DNA from: Flavobacterium sp. Root420 | GTDB taxonomy: Bacteria; Bacteroidota; Bacteroidia; Flavobacteriales; Flavobacteriaceae | Direction: 5' to 3' | NCBI RefSeq assembly: GCF_001427905.1 | Contig: NZ_LMEF01000002.1 | Span: 56,480-120,479 of the forward strand | Length of the DNA stretch: 64,000 nucleotides | Part shown: piece after piece, positions 44,803-52,815 of the stretch | How positions within the stretch are numbered: position 1 is the first letter of the stretch | Layout: the number at the start of each line of letters is the position of its first letter | Made by a program: the position numbers and the translations under genes | Notes under the pieces: model-generated | The model's database searches: none | What the model was told of the DNA's origin: nothing | The model's input: the letters and a program-made list of their open reading frames with translations, nothing else

Positions 44803-46263
44803 TTATATCTTCTTCCTCATTCTCGCAACCGGAATATCAAGTTGTTCACGGTATTTTGCAATCGTTCTTCTTGCAATCGGATAACCTTTTTCTTTTAAGA
44901 TTTCTGCCAATTGATCGTCTGGCAAAGGTTTCTTTTTGTCTTCTTCTTCAATTGTATTTTTTAAAATCTTTTTGATTTCTAAAGTCGAAACATCTTCTCC
45001 CTGATCATTTTTCATGGCTTCAGAGAAAAATTCCTTGATTAGTTTTGTTCCGTATGGTGTTTCTACATATTTGCTGTTGGCTACGCGCGAAATTGTCGAA
45101 ATATCCAAACCAACCATATCAGCAATGTCTTTTAAGATCATTGGCTTTAGTTTGGTTTCATCGCCATCTAAAAAGAATTCTTCCTGATAATGCATAATCG
45201 CATTCATCGTTACAAAAAGTGTTTCCTGGCGTTGTCTTATCGCATCGATAAACCATTTGGCCGAATCCAGCTTTTGTTTGATAAACTGAACCGCATCTTT
45301 CTGAGCAGATGATTTATCACGGGAATCTTTGTACGTCTGCATCATTTCCTGATAATCTTTAGAAACGTGCAGCGACGGAGCATTTCTTCCGTTTAAAGTC
45401 AATTCCAATTCACCATCCACAATTCTGATCGCGAAATCTGGAACTACATTCTCCGTTACTTTATTATTTCCAGTGTACGATCCGCCCGGTTTTGGATTTA
45501 ATCTTTCGATTTCGTGAATGGCTTTTTTAAGCTGTTCGTTCGAAACTGCATATTTCTGCAATAATTTATCGTAATGTTTTTTGGTAAAAGCATCAAACTG
45601 ATTTTCAATAATGTCAATCGCTAAATCAACATATTCGGTTGGTGTTTTGTGCTTTAGCTGCAATAATAAACATTCCTGTAAGTCACGCGCGCCAACTCCC
45701 GAAGGTTCCAGTTCGTGAATGACATGCAACATTCTTTCGACCTTTGCTTCATCAGTATAAATTCCCTGAGTAAAGGCCATGTCGTCAACCATATCGGCAA
45801 CACTTCTGCGGATATAACCCATATCATCAATACTTCCAACAAGGAATTCAGCGATTTCACGCTCTTCATCATTCAGAATAAAAGTATTCAACTGATTGAT
45901 CAAATCCTGATGAAAACTAATCGGCGAAGCAAAAGGCGTTTCGCGTTCTTCGTCTTCACTGTAATTATTAACCTGAGTCTTGTAATCCGGAGTATCGTCG
46001 TCGCTTAGATATTCGTCGATATTAATGTCGTCTGCTTCGATTCTGTCAGATTCAGCATCATCATAATCGTCGTATTCTTCATTAGCGAATTCATCAGCTT
46101 CGTATTCATCTTCTTTACCAGCTTCCAAAGCCGGATTTTCGTTCATTTCTTCCAATAAACGTTGCTCAAAAGCTTGCGTAGGCAATTGAATTAACTTCAT
46201 CAGCTGAATTTGCTGTGGAGATAATTTTTGTGATAATTTTAAATTTAAAAATTGCTTTAGCAT
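44803..46263 (-). CDS. rpoN: RNA polymerase sigma-54 factor RpoN
   Basis: This 486-residue sigma factor recognises -24/-12 promoters and needs an AAA+ activator. Region I is LKLSQKLSPQQIQLMKLIQL, with a Gln/Leu-rich activator-contact segment. Region II is a very acidic stretch (about 50-110: DEYEADEFANEEYDDYDD). The core-binding and helix-turn-helix parts follow, and the RpoN box ARRTIAKYREQLDIP lies near the C-terminus, ending ARMRKKI. All key parts are present. It stands alone with its own terminator. Confidence 0.96.
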   Translation of the reverse strand: MLKQFLNLKLSQKLSPQQIQLMKLIQLPTQAFEQRLLEEMNENPALEAGKEDEYEADEFANEEYDDYDDAESDRIEADDINIDEYLSDDDTPDYKTQVNNYSEDEERETPFASPISFHQDLINQLNTFILNDEEREIAEFLVGSIDDMGYIRRSVADMVDDMAFTQGIYTDEAKVERMLHVIHELEPSGVGARDLQECLLLQLKHKTPTEYVDLAIDIIENQFDAFTKKHYDKLLQKYAVSNEQLKKAIHEIERLNPKPGGSYTGNNKVTENVVPDFAIRIVDGELELTLNGRNAPSLHVSKDYQEMMQTYKDSRDKSSAQKDAVQFIKQKLDSAKWFIDAIRQRQETLFVTMNAIMHYQEEFFLDGDETKLKPMILKDIADMVGLDISTISRVANSKYVETPYGTKLIKEFFSEAMKNDQGEDVSTLEIKKILKNTIEEEDKKKPLPDDQLAEILKEKGYPIARRTIAKYREQLDIPVARMRKKI

Positions 46264-46403
46264 AAAAAAAGTTGCTAAGATACTAAGGCACTAAGAGCCT
46301 AAGTATCTTTTTATTGACGAATTAAATTCGGATTAAAATTATTTTTTTATTTCTATTCTAAAAAACTTAGAACCTCAGTATCTCAGAACCTTAGAATCTT
46401 TTC
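46264..46403. repeat. CTAAG-word intergenic repeat
   Basis: The asnS-rpoN spacer holds GTTGCTAAGATACTAAGGCA with further CTAAG words on the left and AACTTAGAACCTCAGTATC with CTTAGAATC on the right. The halves are roughly inverted and can pair. It probably ends or attenuates asnS transcripts; no coding sense. Confidence 0.5.
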
Positions 46404-47849
46404 TTAGAACTCTGCATTTCCTGGAGTTCTCGGGAAAGGAATTACGTCTCTGATGTTTGTCATTCCGGTTACAAACAATACCAAGCGCTCAAATCCTAAA
46501 CCGAAACCTGCGTGCGTTGCAGAACCAAATCTTCTGGTGTCTAAATACCAGTATAATTCTTCTTCATCGATATCTAAGGCTTTCATTTTCTCTACCAAAA
46601 CATCGTAACGCTCTTCTCTTTCAGAACCTCCAACGATTTCTCCAATTCCAGGGAAAAGGATATCCATGGCACGAACTGTTTCTCTTCCTGGTTCTGTGTT
46701 ATCGTTCAAACGCATGTAAAACGCTTTGATGTTTGCCGGGTAATCGTATAAAATTACCGGACATTTAAAGTGTTTCTCTACTAAATAACGCTCATGTTCA
46801 GATTGTAAGTCAGCTCCCCATTCTTCAATGATGTAGCTGAATTTTTTCTTTTTATTTGGAGTTGAATCTCTTAAAATGTCAATTGCTTCTGTATAAGAAA
46901 CACGTTTGAAGTTGTTCTCCAAAACGAAATTCAATTTCTCTAACAAAGCCATTTCGCTTCTGTCTGCCTGAGGTTTTGATTTTTCTTCTTCTAAAAGTCT
47001 TCCTTCCAGGAATTTCAAATCATCCTTACAGTTATCTAAAGCGTATTTAATTACGTACTGAATAAAATCTTCAGCCAAATCCATATTGTCATCAAGGTCG
47101 TTGAAAGCAACTTCCGGTTCGATCATCCAAAATTCTGCCAGGTGACGGGAAGTATTTGAATTCTCAGCTCTAAAAGTTGGTCCAAAAGTATAAATCTGAC
47201 CCAAAGCCATCGCAAAAGTTTCTCCTTCTAATTGTCCCGAAACCGTTAAGTTTGTTTCTTTTCCGAAGAAATCTTCTTTATAATTTACTTTTCCGTCTTC
47301 AGTTCTTGGTGTATTGTCAAAAGACAAAGCGGTAACTTTAAACATTTCTCCTGCACCTTCAGCATCAGAACCCGTAATGATTGGTGTATTTACATACACA
47401 AATCCTTTTTGCTGAAAATAGTTGTGAACCGCAAACGACAATACCGAACGCACACGCATAATTGCTCCAAAAGCATTAGTACGAACACGTAAATGTGCAT
47501 TTTCTCTTAAAAATTCTAAAGAGTGTTTTTTAGGCTGCATTGGGAATTTCTCTGCATCAGAATCTCCAAGAATTTCAAGTTGTTTCACCTGAATTTCATA
47601 TTTCTGACCAGCACCTTTACTTTCTACCAAAGTTCCCGTTACAGAAACCGCAGCTCCGGTCGTGATTCTTTTTAAAGTTTCTTCCGGTGTATTTTCAAAA
47701 TCAACAACACATTGTATATTATTAATGGTAGAACCGTCATTAAGAGCGATGAACTGATTATTTCTAAAAGTTCTCACCCATCCTTTTGCATTTACTTCCT
47801 GTAGCGTCGTCGTACTGTTTAATAAGTCTTTAACTTTTGTGTGTTTCAT
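46404..47849 (-). CDS. asnS: Asparaginyl-tRNA synthetase
   Basis: This 481-residue class II synthetase joins Asn to tRNA-Asn. An N-terminal OB-fold anticodon-binding domain ([18 protein letters not shown], about 19-36) precedes the catalytic domain. Motif 2 is visible as [20 protein letters not shown], with AsnRS-type residues, and motif 3 as [16 protein letters not shown]. The C-terminal end [16 protein letters not shown] is typical of AsnS. An exact -7 box lies 68 bp upstream. Confidence 0.97.
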   Translation of the reverse strand: MKHTKVKDLLNSTTTLQEVNAKGWVRTFRNNQFIALNDGSTINNIQCVVDFENTPEETLKRITTGAAVSVTGTLVESKGAGQKYEIQVKQLEILGDSDAEKFPMQPKKHSLEFLRENAHLRVRTNAFGAIMRVRSVLSFAVHNYFQQKGFVYVNTPIITGSDAEGAGEMFKVTALSFDNTPRTEDGKVNYKEDFFGKETNLTVSGQLEGETFAMALGQIYTFGPTFRAENSNTSRHLAEFWMIEPEVAFNDLDDNMDLAEDFIQYVIKYALDNCKDDLKFLEGRLLEEEKSKPQADRSEMALLEKLNFVLENNFKRVSYTEAIDILRDSTPNKKKKFSYIIEEWGADLQSEHERYLVEKHFKCPVILYDYPANIKAFYMRLNDNTEPGRETVRAMDILFPGIGEIVGGSEREERYDVLVEKMKALDIDEEELYWYLDTRRFGSATHAGFGLGFERLVLFVTGMTNIRDVIPFPRTPGNAEF

Positions 47850-47916
47850 TTTAATTTTAGATTTTAGATTTCTGATTTTAGATTAAAATAAAAATCAGTG
47901 TTTTTATATCGAATTG

Positions 47917-47924
47917 CAAATATA
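47917..47924 (-). promoter_or_regulatory. -7 box TATATTTG of asnS
   Basis: Exact TANNTTTG match on the minus strand, 68 bp before the asnS start. No clear TTTG at the usual distance upstream. Confidence 0.45.
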
Positions 47925-47954
47925 AACGATAATAATTAATTTTTGAAGCTGTTT

Positions 47955-48050
47955 CCTGCTATCCGCTATATCTTTTTAGGCAGATCATTTACGGTAAACA
48001 AGATAGTTCCGATTGCCTAAAAAGGATACCGCTGCTATCAGGGCTAGGGA
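47955..48050. repeat. GCTATCCGCTATATC hairpin element
   Basis: CTTTTTAGGCA (47972-47982) and TGCCTAAAAAG (48014-48024) pair. The outer words GCTATCCGCTATATC and GGATACCGCTGCTATC are also related in inverted order. From memory this word pair recurs in Flavobacterium intergenic DNA. Confidence 0.6.
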
Positions 48051-48077
48051 CTCGTTTTCAAAAGTCCTCTTTTGTCA

Positions 48078-48145
48078 TTGCGAGGAACGAAGCAACCGCA
48101 CTATTAGTGTAGATTTAGCAAATGAGATTGCTTCGTTCCTCGCAA
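48078..48145. repeat. 18-bp perfect inverted repeat
   Basis: TTGCGAGGAACGAAGCAA (48078-48095) and its exact reverse complement (48128-48145) flank a 32-bp spacer. The word GCGAGGAACGAAGCAA is a widely seen dispersed bacterial repeat (from memory). No protein is encoded. Confidence 0.75.
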
Positions 48146-48164
48146 AGACTATGCTTGTGTTTCT

Positions 48165-48197
48165 ATCTTTGTCAAAGTTTTAAACTTTGACAAAGAT
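48165..48197. repeat. 33-bp palindrome
   Basis: ATCTTTGTCAAAGTTT (48165-48180) and its exact reverse complement (48182-48197) are separated by one base. It lies 38 bp past the RND gene stop on that gene's downstream side and could act as a terminator or a protein site. Confidence 0.7.
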
Positions 48198-48234
48198 GAT
48201 ATGCTTAATTCGTGAATTCGTGACGAAAAAAAAT

Positions 48235-50601
48235 CTAATTCTCCAATCCTTCCAAATCCTCTTTCTTAGCTTTTTTCTTTTCAAAAGTCAAAACCAAAGC
48301 CGGTAAAACCAATAAATTCGCAAACATCGCAAACGCCAATGTACAGGATATTAATCCACCAAGCGCGATTGTTCCGCTAAAGCTGGAAAGTGTGAAAGTA
48401 GCAAATCCTAAAATTAAAACTACTGATGTATAAAAAGTACTGATTCCGGTTTCTCTCAAAGCACTGAAAACAGATTTTTTTACTTTTCCGTTGCTTTGTA
48501 TTAAATCGTGTTTGTACTTCGCCATGAACTGAATCGCATTATCGACCGAGATTCCAAACGCAATACTGAATACTAAAATCGTTGAAGGCTTAAGCGGAAT
48601 TCCGAAATAACCCATCAATCCAGATGTAATACAAAGTGGCAAAATATTCGTAATCACCGACGCAAAAACCATTTTGAATGATCTGAATAAATAAAGCATC
48701 AAAATCGCTATTACCAAAATCGCGAAAATCAACGATTCAATTAAATTGTCAACCAGGTATGATGTTCCTTTCTGAAAAACCAGTGCTTTTCCGGTAACGG
48801 TAACTTCGTAACGATCTTTCGGAAAAATTTCATCAATTTTTGAATGTAATTTTTTCTCGACTTTTGCCATTTCGTGGGTACCAATATCTTTCATGAAAGT
48901 CGTGATTCGGGCATATTGTCCGGTTGAATCTACGTAAGCTTTCATTAAATTTTCTTTGCTGTTTTTTGTCGCATTTTTAGCATAACCCAAAATAAAGGTC
49001 TGCTCTTGCGAAGTCGGCAATTGGTAATATTCCGGGTTTCCGTTATAGAAAGCCTGTTTTGAATATTTAACCAAATTCACAATAGAAACTGGTTTTGCCA
49101 ATTCAGGCATTTCGGCAATTGTATTCTGCAACTCATCCATTTTACGAATAGTCGACGCCTTCATAACACCTTTTTTGTGTTTGGTGTCAATCATGATTTC
49201 AAGCGGCATTACCCCGTTGAATTCTTTTTCGTAGAACAAAATATCTTTAAAGAAAGAAGCACTTTTTGGCATTTCGCCAATCAAACTTCCTGAAACTTTC
49301 ATTTGCGACACTCCAATAACGCTGAAAACCAAAAGTAATCCGTAAATCGTATAAATTACTTTTCGTTTATTTCTTACCACATTTTCAACAAAATCCAATA
49401 AAGTCGAGATATAGGTTTTCGTTAAATGGTATAAGTGTTTTTCTCCCGGAACAGGCATGAAACTGTAGACAATTGGTACAATTAAAAGTGTCAATAAATA
49501 CACAGAAATCACATTGATAGAAGTCACCAATCCAAATTCAAAAAGCAAATCATTTCCGGTAATCATAAACGTGGCAAAACCAATCGCCGTCGTTAAATTC
49601 GTCATTAAAGTCGAAACCCCAATTTTAGAAATAATACGCTGTAAAGCCTTTGCCTGATTATTATGTAGTTTAATTTCCTGCTGGTATTTATTGATCAGGA
49701 AAATACAATTCGTAATTCCGATTACAATAATCAATGGCGGAATAATAGCTGTTAAAATCGTGATTTTATAATGAAATAACCCAAGCGTTCCAAACGACCA
49801 GATTACACCGACAATTAAAATACAGATTGAAATAAATGTTGCTCTGAACGAACGGAAAAAGAAAAAGAAAATCAGGGAAACGGTAAATAAAGCCGCGCCG
49901 ATAAACAATCCGATTTCGCCTTTCATATCCGCAGCGTTGATCGTTCTGATGTATGGCATTCCCGAAACTTTCAAATCGATTCCGGTTGTTTTTTCGAATT
50001 TATCGATCTTCGGAACTAAATTTTCCAAAATAAAAGTCTTTCTTTCTGCTGTATTTACAATTGCTTTGTTCATGTAAATAGCTGAACGCACACTTCCGCT
50101 TTCTTTATTAAAAAGCAATCCTTCGTAAAAAGGCAAGTTGTTAAATAAATCGTGCTGAACCGTTTTCAAATAAGCCGGATCAACCGTTTTGCTCTGATCA
50201 ATGAATGGACTAAGAACGAATTTTTCGTTTACAGTATCTTTTTCTAATTTTTTTAAATCATTTAGAGAAACGACTAAATCAACTTCTTTCGATTTTTTTA
50301 AACCAGTCATCAGCTCATTCCAGGCCGCATAATTTTTGGGAGTGAAGAAGTTTTTATCCTGAAAACCAATTACAATCAGATTTCCTTCTTCGCCAAATTT
50401 GTTCAGGAATTTTTGATACTCTTTATTTGCGATATGATTTTTAGGAAGTAAATTGGCTTCAGTATAAGTCATAGCAAGGTTTTTCCATTGAAAACCAAGG
50501 AAAATTGTCAGGGCAGCAACCAAAACCAAAATTGTTATTCTGTTTTTAAGAATAATTCGGGCTACTTTTTCCCAAAAACCAACGTAAATAGCGTTTTTCA
50601 T
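48235..50601 (-). CDS. RND/MMPL-family exporter
   Basis: The product has 788 residues from ATG 50601; the longer frame to 50655 adds a poor leader without support. Layout: one helix (about 25-43), a large periplasmic loop, five to six helices (about 220-400), a second periplasmic loop and a final set of helices. The second half has the conserved GISVDNAIQFMAKYKHD block. This two-fold design is that of MMPL/RND proteins related to hopanoid and lipid exporters. No membrane-fusion or outer-membrane partner gene is adjacent, so it may work alone on lipids. Substrate unknown. It is divergent from the SMR gene. Confidence 0.85.
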   Translation of the reverse strand: MKNAIYVGFWEKVARIILKNRITILVLVAALTIFLGFQWKNLAMTYTEANLLPKNHIANKEYQKFLNKFGEEGNLIVIGFQDKNFFTPKNYAAWNELMTGLKKSKEVDLVVSLNDLKKLEKDTVNEKFVLSPFIDQSKTVDPAYLKTVQHDLFNNLPFYEGLLFNKESGSVRSAIYMNKAIVNTAERKTFILENLVPKIDKFEKTTGIDLKVSGMPYIRTINAADMKGEIGLFIGAALFTVSLIFFFFFRSFRATFISICILIVGVIWSFGTLGLFHYKITILTAIIPPLIIVIGITNCIFLINKYQQEIKLHNNQAKALQRIISKIGVSTLMTNLTTAIGFATFMITGNDLLFEFGLVTSINVISVYLLTLLIVPIVYSFMPVPGEKHLYHLTKTYISTLLDFVENVVRNKRKVIYTIYGLLLVFSVIGVSQMKVSGSLIGEMPKSASFFKDILFYEKEFNGVMPLEIMIDTKHKKGVMKASTIRKMDELQNTIAEMPELAKPVSIVNLVKYSKQAFYNGNPEYYQLPTSQEQTFILGYAKNATKNSKENLMKAYVDSTGQYARITTFMKDIGTHEMAKVEKKLHSKIDEIFPKDRYEVTVTGKALVFQKGTSYLVDNLIESLIFAILVIAILMLYLFRSFKMVFASVITNILPLCITSGLMGYFGIPLKPSTILVFSIAFGISVDNAIQFMAKYKHDLIQSNGKVKKSVFSALRETGISTFYTSVVLILGFATFTLSSFSGTIALGGLISCTLAFAMFANLLVLPALVLTFEKKKAKKEDLEGLEN

Positions 50602-50781
50602 AAAATCTTTAAAATGGATGCAAATGTAATGAAAAGTGCTCGAAATCATAAACAATCGATTGTATTTTACTTAATGTTAACACAAATTTGAAAGTGCTGG
50701 ATTTGTGATAAATTCCTGCTTTTTGCTGTTTAGTCAGTAGCTTTTTCCCATATTTGTACTTAATTTAAAAATGAAACGGAA

Positions 50782-51111
50782 ATGAATTGGATTTTATTAA
50801 TCATCGCGGGCCTTTTTGAAGTAGGGTTTGCGTCATGTTTAGGCAAAGCCAAAGAAACAACAGGAATTATTTCAACATATTGGATGGCAGGTTTTTTTGT
50901 CTGTCTTTCGATCAGTATGATTTTATTATATAAAGCCACACAAGAATTACCAATCGGAACCGCATACGCCGTTTGGACTGGAATTGGAGCTGTTGGAACC
51001 GTTTTGGTTGGAATATTCATTTTTAAAGAACCGGCAACTTTTTGGAGAATATTTTTTCTTTCAACATTAATTGCTTCCATTATTGGGTTGAAGTTTGTTT
51101 CTAGTCATTAA
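50782..51111 (+). CDS. SMR-family exporter, Gdx/SugE-like
   Basis: The product has 109 residues with four membrane helices. GLFEVGFASCLGKAKE in helix 1 contains the essential membrane Glu (about residue 13). LPIGTAYAVWTGIGAVGTVL and the end IIGLKF match Gdx/SugE, the guanidinium exporters, more than EmrE-type drug exporters. SMR proteins work as antiparallel homodimers. No guanidine riboswitch could be recognised in the short leader. A 4-codon upstream frame (50771, MKRK) stops over the start codon as ATGA. Guanidinium specificity is inference. Confidence 0.85.
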   Translation: MNWILLIIAGLFEVGFASCLGKAKETTGIISTYWMAGFFVCLSISMILLYKATQELPIGTAYAVWTGIGAVGTVLVGIFIFKEPATFWRIFFLSTLIASIIGLKFVSSH

Positions 51112-51112
51112 A

Positions 51113-51230
51113 GTGATGGCACGCTGATAACGCGGATTAAACGGATGTCCGCTGTTTATTATTAAGTATGAATTCTCAATGAAAAAATCTGTGTGAACCC
51201 GTTTCATCCGTGTAATCCGTGGGCAAAAAA
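51113..51230. repeat. GGATTAAACGGAT / ATCCGTGTAATCC intergenic repeat
   Basis: Between the SMR gene and the kinase, GCGGATTAAACGGATGTCC on the left is partly inverted to CGTGTAATCCGTGGGC on the right. It is of the same 'word repeat' style as 31503 and 40700. Confidence 0.5.
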
Positions 51231-51258
51231 AAATAGCTATTCATATAAATAATTATCA

Positions 51259-52020
51259 ATGCAAGAAAACAACACCATCACGTTTATTTTTTTAGCCATA
51301 ATTTTATTATTGGTAATCATCATTTGTTTTATGGTGTATCAATTAATGCAGGTAAAAAAATCAAAAGAAGATGCCGAAAAGAGTTTTTATGCACTGGAAA
51401 GAAAAGTAAACGACTTGCAATTAGAGACTTTAGAATCAAAACTGAATCCGCATTTGTTTAAGAATATTTTAAATTCGATTCAGTCGCATGCTTATCAAAC
51501 TTATTTTGCTTTAGATAAACTGGCCAATGTTCTGGATTATATTTTATATGAAAGCAAAAAGAAATTCGTCACTGCCAAAGAAGAAATTGATTTTGCACTG
51601 AATTTAATTGAAATCAATAAAATCAAAATCAGTCCGCTTTTTGAATTGAAGATAAAAACCAATATCAATAAAGAAGACAAATTATATGAACAGCCTTTAT
51701 TGGCACCGCTGATTTCGATAGATTTAATTGAAAATGCTTTTAAACATGCCGATTTGCAAAGTGCAGATGCCTTTATTTCGGTTGTTTTTGAGTTCAAAGA
51801 CAATGCTTTTTTTATGACGGTTTCGAATAAAATATCCGATAAAAAAGTATTGAAAAAAGAGCGAAGCGGTTTTGGCCACGCGACTTTAGAACATCGCTTG
51901 CGTATTATTTACAAGAATAATTTCAAACTTGACCGATTCGTTGAAAACGACATTTATATAGCGCATCTTAAAATAGACTTACTTGAATACAAAACTGAAA
52001 TGCTTGCTTCTGGACGATGA
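51259..52020 (+). CDS. LytS-type sensor histidine kinase, no sensor domain
   Basis: The product has 253 residues: one N-terminal membrane helix (about 8-30), a short coiled coil (about 35-60), then the His_kinase domain of the LytS/YehU type. The phospho-acceptor His is in LNPHLFKNILNSIQ (about 66-79), and the ATP-binding N box is ISIDLIENAFKHA. No extracellular or cytoplasmic sensor domain is present, so it may sense through the membrane helix or a partner. The regulator gene starts inside its 3' end (38-bp overlap). Confidence 0.87.
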   Translation: MQENNTITFIFLAIILLLVIIICFMVYQLMQVKKSKEDAEKSFYALERKVNDLQLETLESKLNPHLFKNILNSIQSHAYQTYFALDKLANVLDYILYESKKKFVTAKEEIDFALNLIEINKIKISPLFELKIKTNINKEDKLYEQPLLAPLISIDLIENAFKHADLQSADAFISVVFEFKDNAFFMTVSNKISDKKVLKKERSGFGHATLEHRLRIIYKNNFKLDRFVENDIYIAHLKIDLLEYKTEMLASGR

Positions 52021-52702
52021 GTTGCCTGGATTAACTTACCTGAAAATGCTTTGTGAACAAATTCCCGAGGTAGAAATTGTAAAAACGTTTAATAATCCGG
52101 AAAAACTTTTGGCCGAAATTCCGAATCTCGATTTTGATTTATTAATCTCAGATATCGAAATGCCAGGAATTGACGGCTTGCATCTAGCTGAAATGTTAGA
52201 CAATAAATTAGTGATTTTCTGCACGGCTTATAAAGAATACGCTGCGGAGGCTTTTAATATTGATGCCGTTGATTATATTACAAAACCGGTAAAACTGGAG
52301 CGTTTACAAAAAGCAATCTTAAAAGCTTATGAGCGTTTTAATAAACCCGAAACAGCCAAGAAATTCATTCAATTGAATACTGATAAAGGAAAAACCTTGT
52401 TGTACTTCAATGAAATTCAATACATCAAAACAGCAGTGAGCGATAGTCGTGACAAAACCGTGTTGCTTTCTGACGGCAGTTTTCTGAATTTAAAAAACGT
52501 CAAATTTGATACACTTTTACAAGAATTGCCTGAAGCCGATTTCTGCCGAATCAATAAAAAAGAGATAGTGGCAGTAAAGGCAATAAAATTCTTCAATCAC
52601 AACGAAATTGTATTGCATCATTTAGAGGAAAATCATAAAAACACCACCTTAATTTTGAGCGAAACCTATCGTTCTGACTTTTTGAAAAAGGTCAAAATCT
52701 AA
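51983..52702 (+). CDS. LytTR response regulator, TTG start
   Basis: The product has 239 residues. The receiver domain has the acidic pair LLLDDE (about 8-13), phospho-acceptor Asp in LLISDIEMPGIDG (about 57) and Lys in VDYITKPVK. The C-terminal part (about 135-239) is a LytTR DNA-binding domain (YIKTAVSDSRDKTVLLSDG, FCRINKKEIVAVKAIKFF). A stop at 51974 and the lack of any in-frame ATG before the receiver force a TTG start at 51983. It partners the kinase upstream. The antiporter 113 bp downstream is a possible target. Confidence 0.88.
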   Translation: MNTKLKCLLLDDELPGLTYLKMLCEQIPEVEIVKTFNNPEKLLAEIPNLDFDLLISDIEMPGIDGLHLAEMLDNKLVIFCTAYKEYAAEAFNIDAVDYITKPVKLERLQKAILKAYERFNKPETAKKFIQLNTDKGKTLLYFNEIQYIKTAVSDSRDKTVLLSDGSFLNLKNVKFDTLLQELPEADFCRINKKEIVAVKAIKFFNHNEIVLHHLEENHKNTTLILSETYRSDFLKKVKI

Positions 52703-52815
52703 CTTATTACAAAGTTTTTCGGACTTGTTACATAGATTGAAAATTAGGTGTAAATTTACTTTTTCACTACGTTTTCAGTGCTGATATTTGCGGCAATAAA
52801 TCAAAAAAACGAGTT

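Larger units (their letters stand above)
47850..48234. other. 385-bp intergenic region rich in palindromes
   Basis: No gene is seen. From left to right: TTTTAGATTT-type words (47862-47886), the asnS -7 box, a CTTTTTAGGCA hairpin element (47955-48050), an 18-bp inverted repeat (48078-48145), and a 33-bp near-perfect palindrome (48165-48197). Confidence 0.7.

Noticed and set aside
46457..46729. Plus-strand frame opposite asnS
   Set aside because: Shadow of the conserved C-terminal coding of asnS.
50602..50655. Longer start for the RND exporter
   Set aside because: The extra 18 residues (aromatic, His-rich) do not resemble a family N-terminus; ATG 50601 fits better.
50690..50781. Guanidine riboswitch ahead of the Gdx-like exporter
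   Set aside because: The leader is only about 90 bp and shows no ACGR-loop hairpins or other hallmark of the known guanidine classes.
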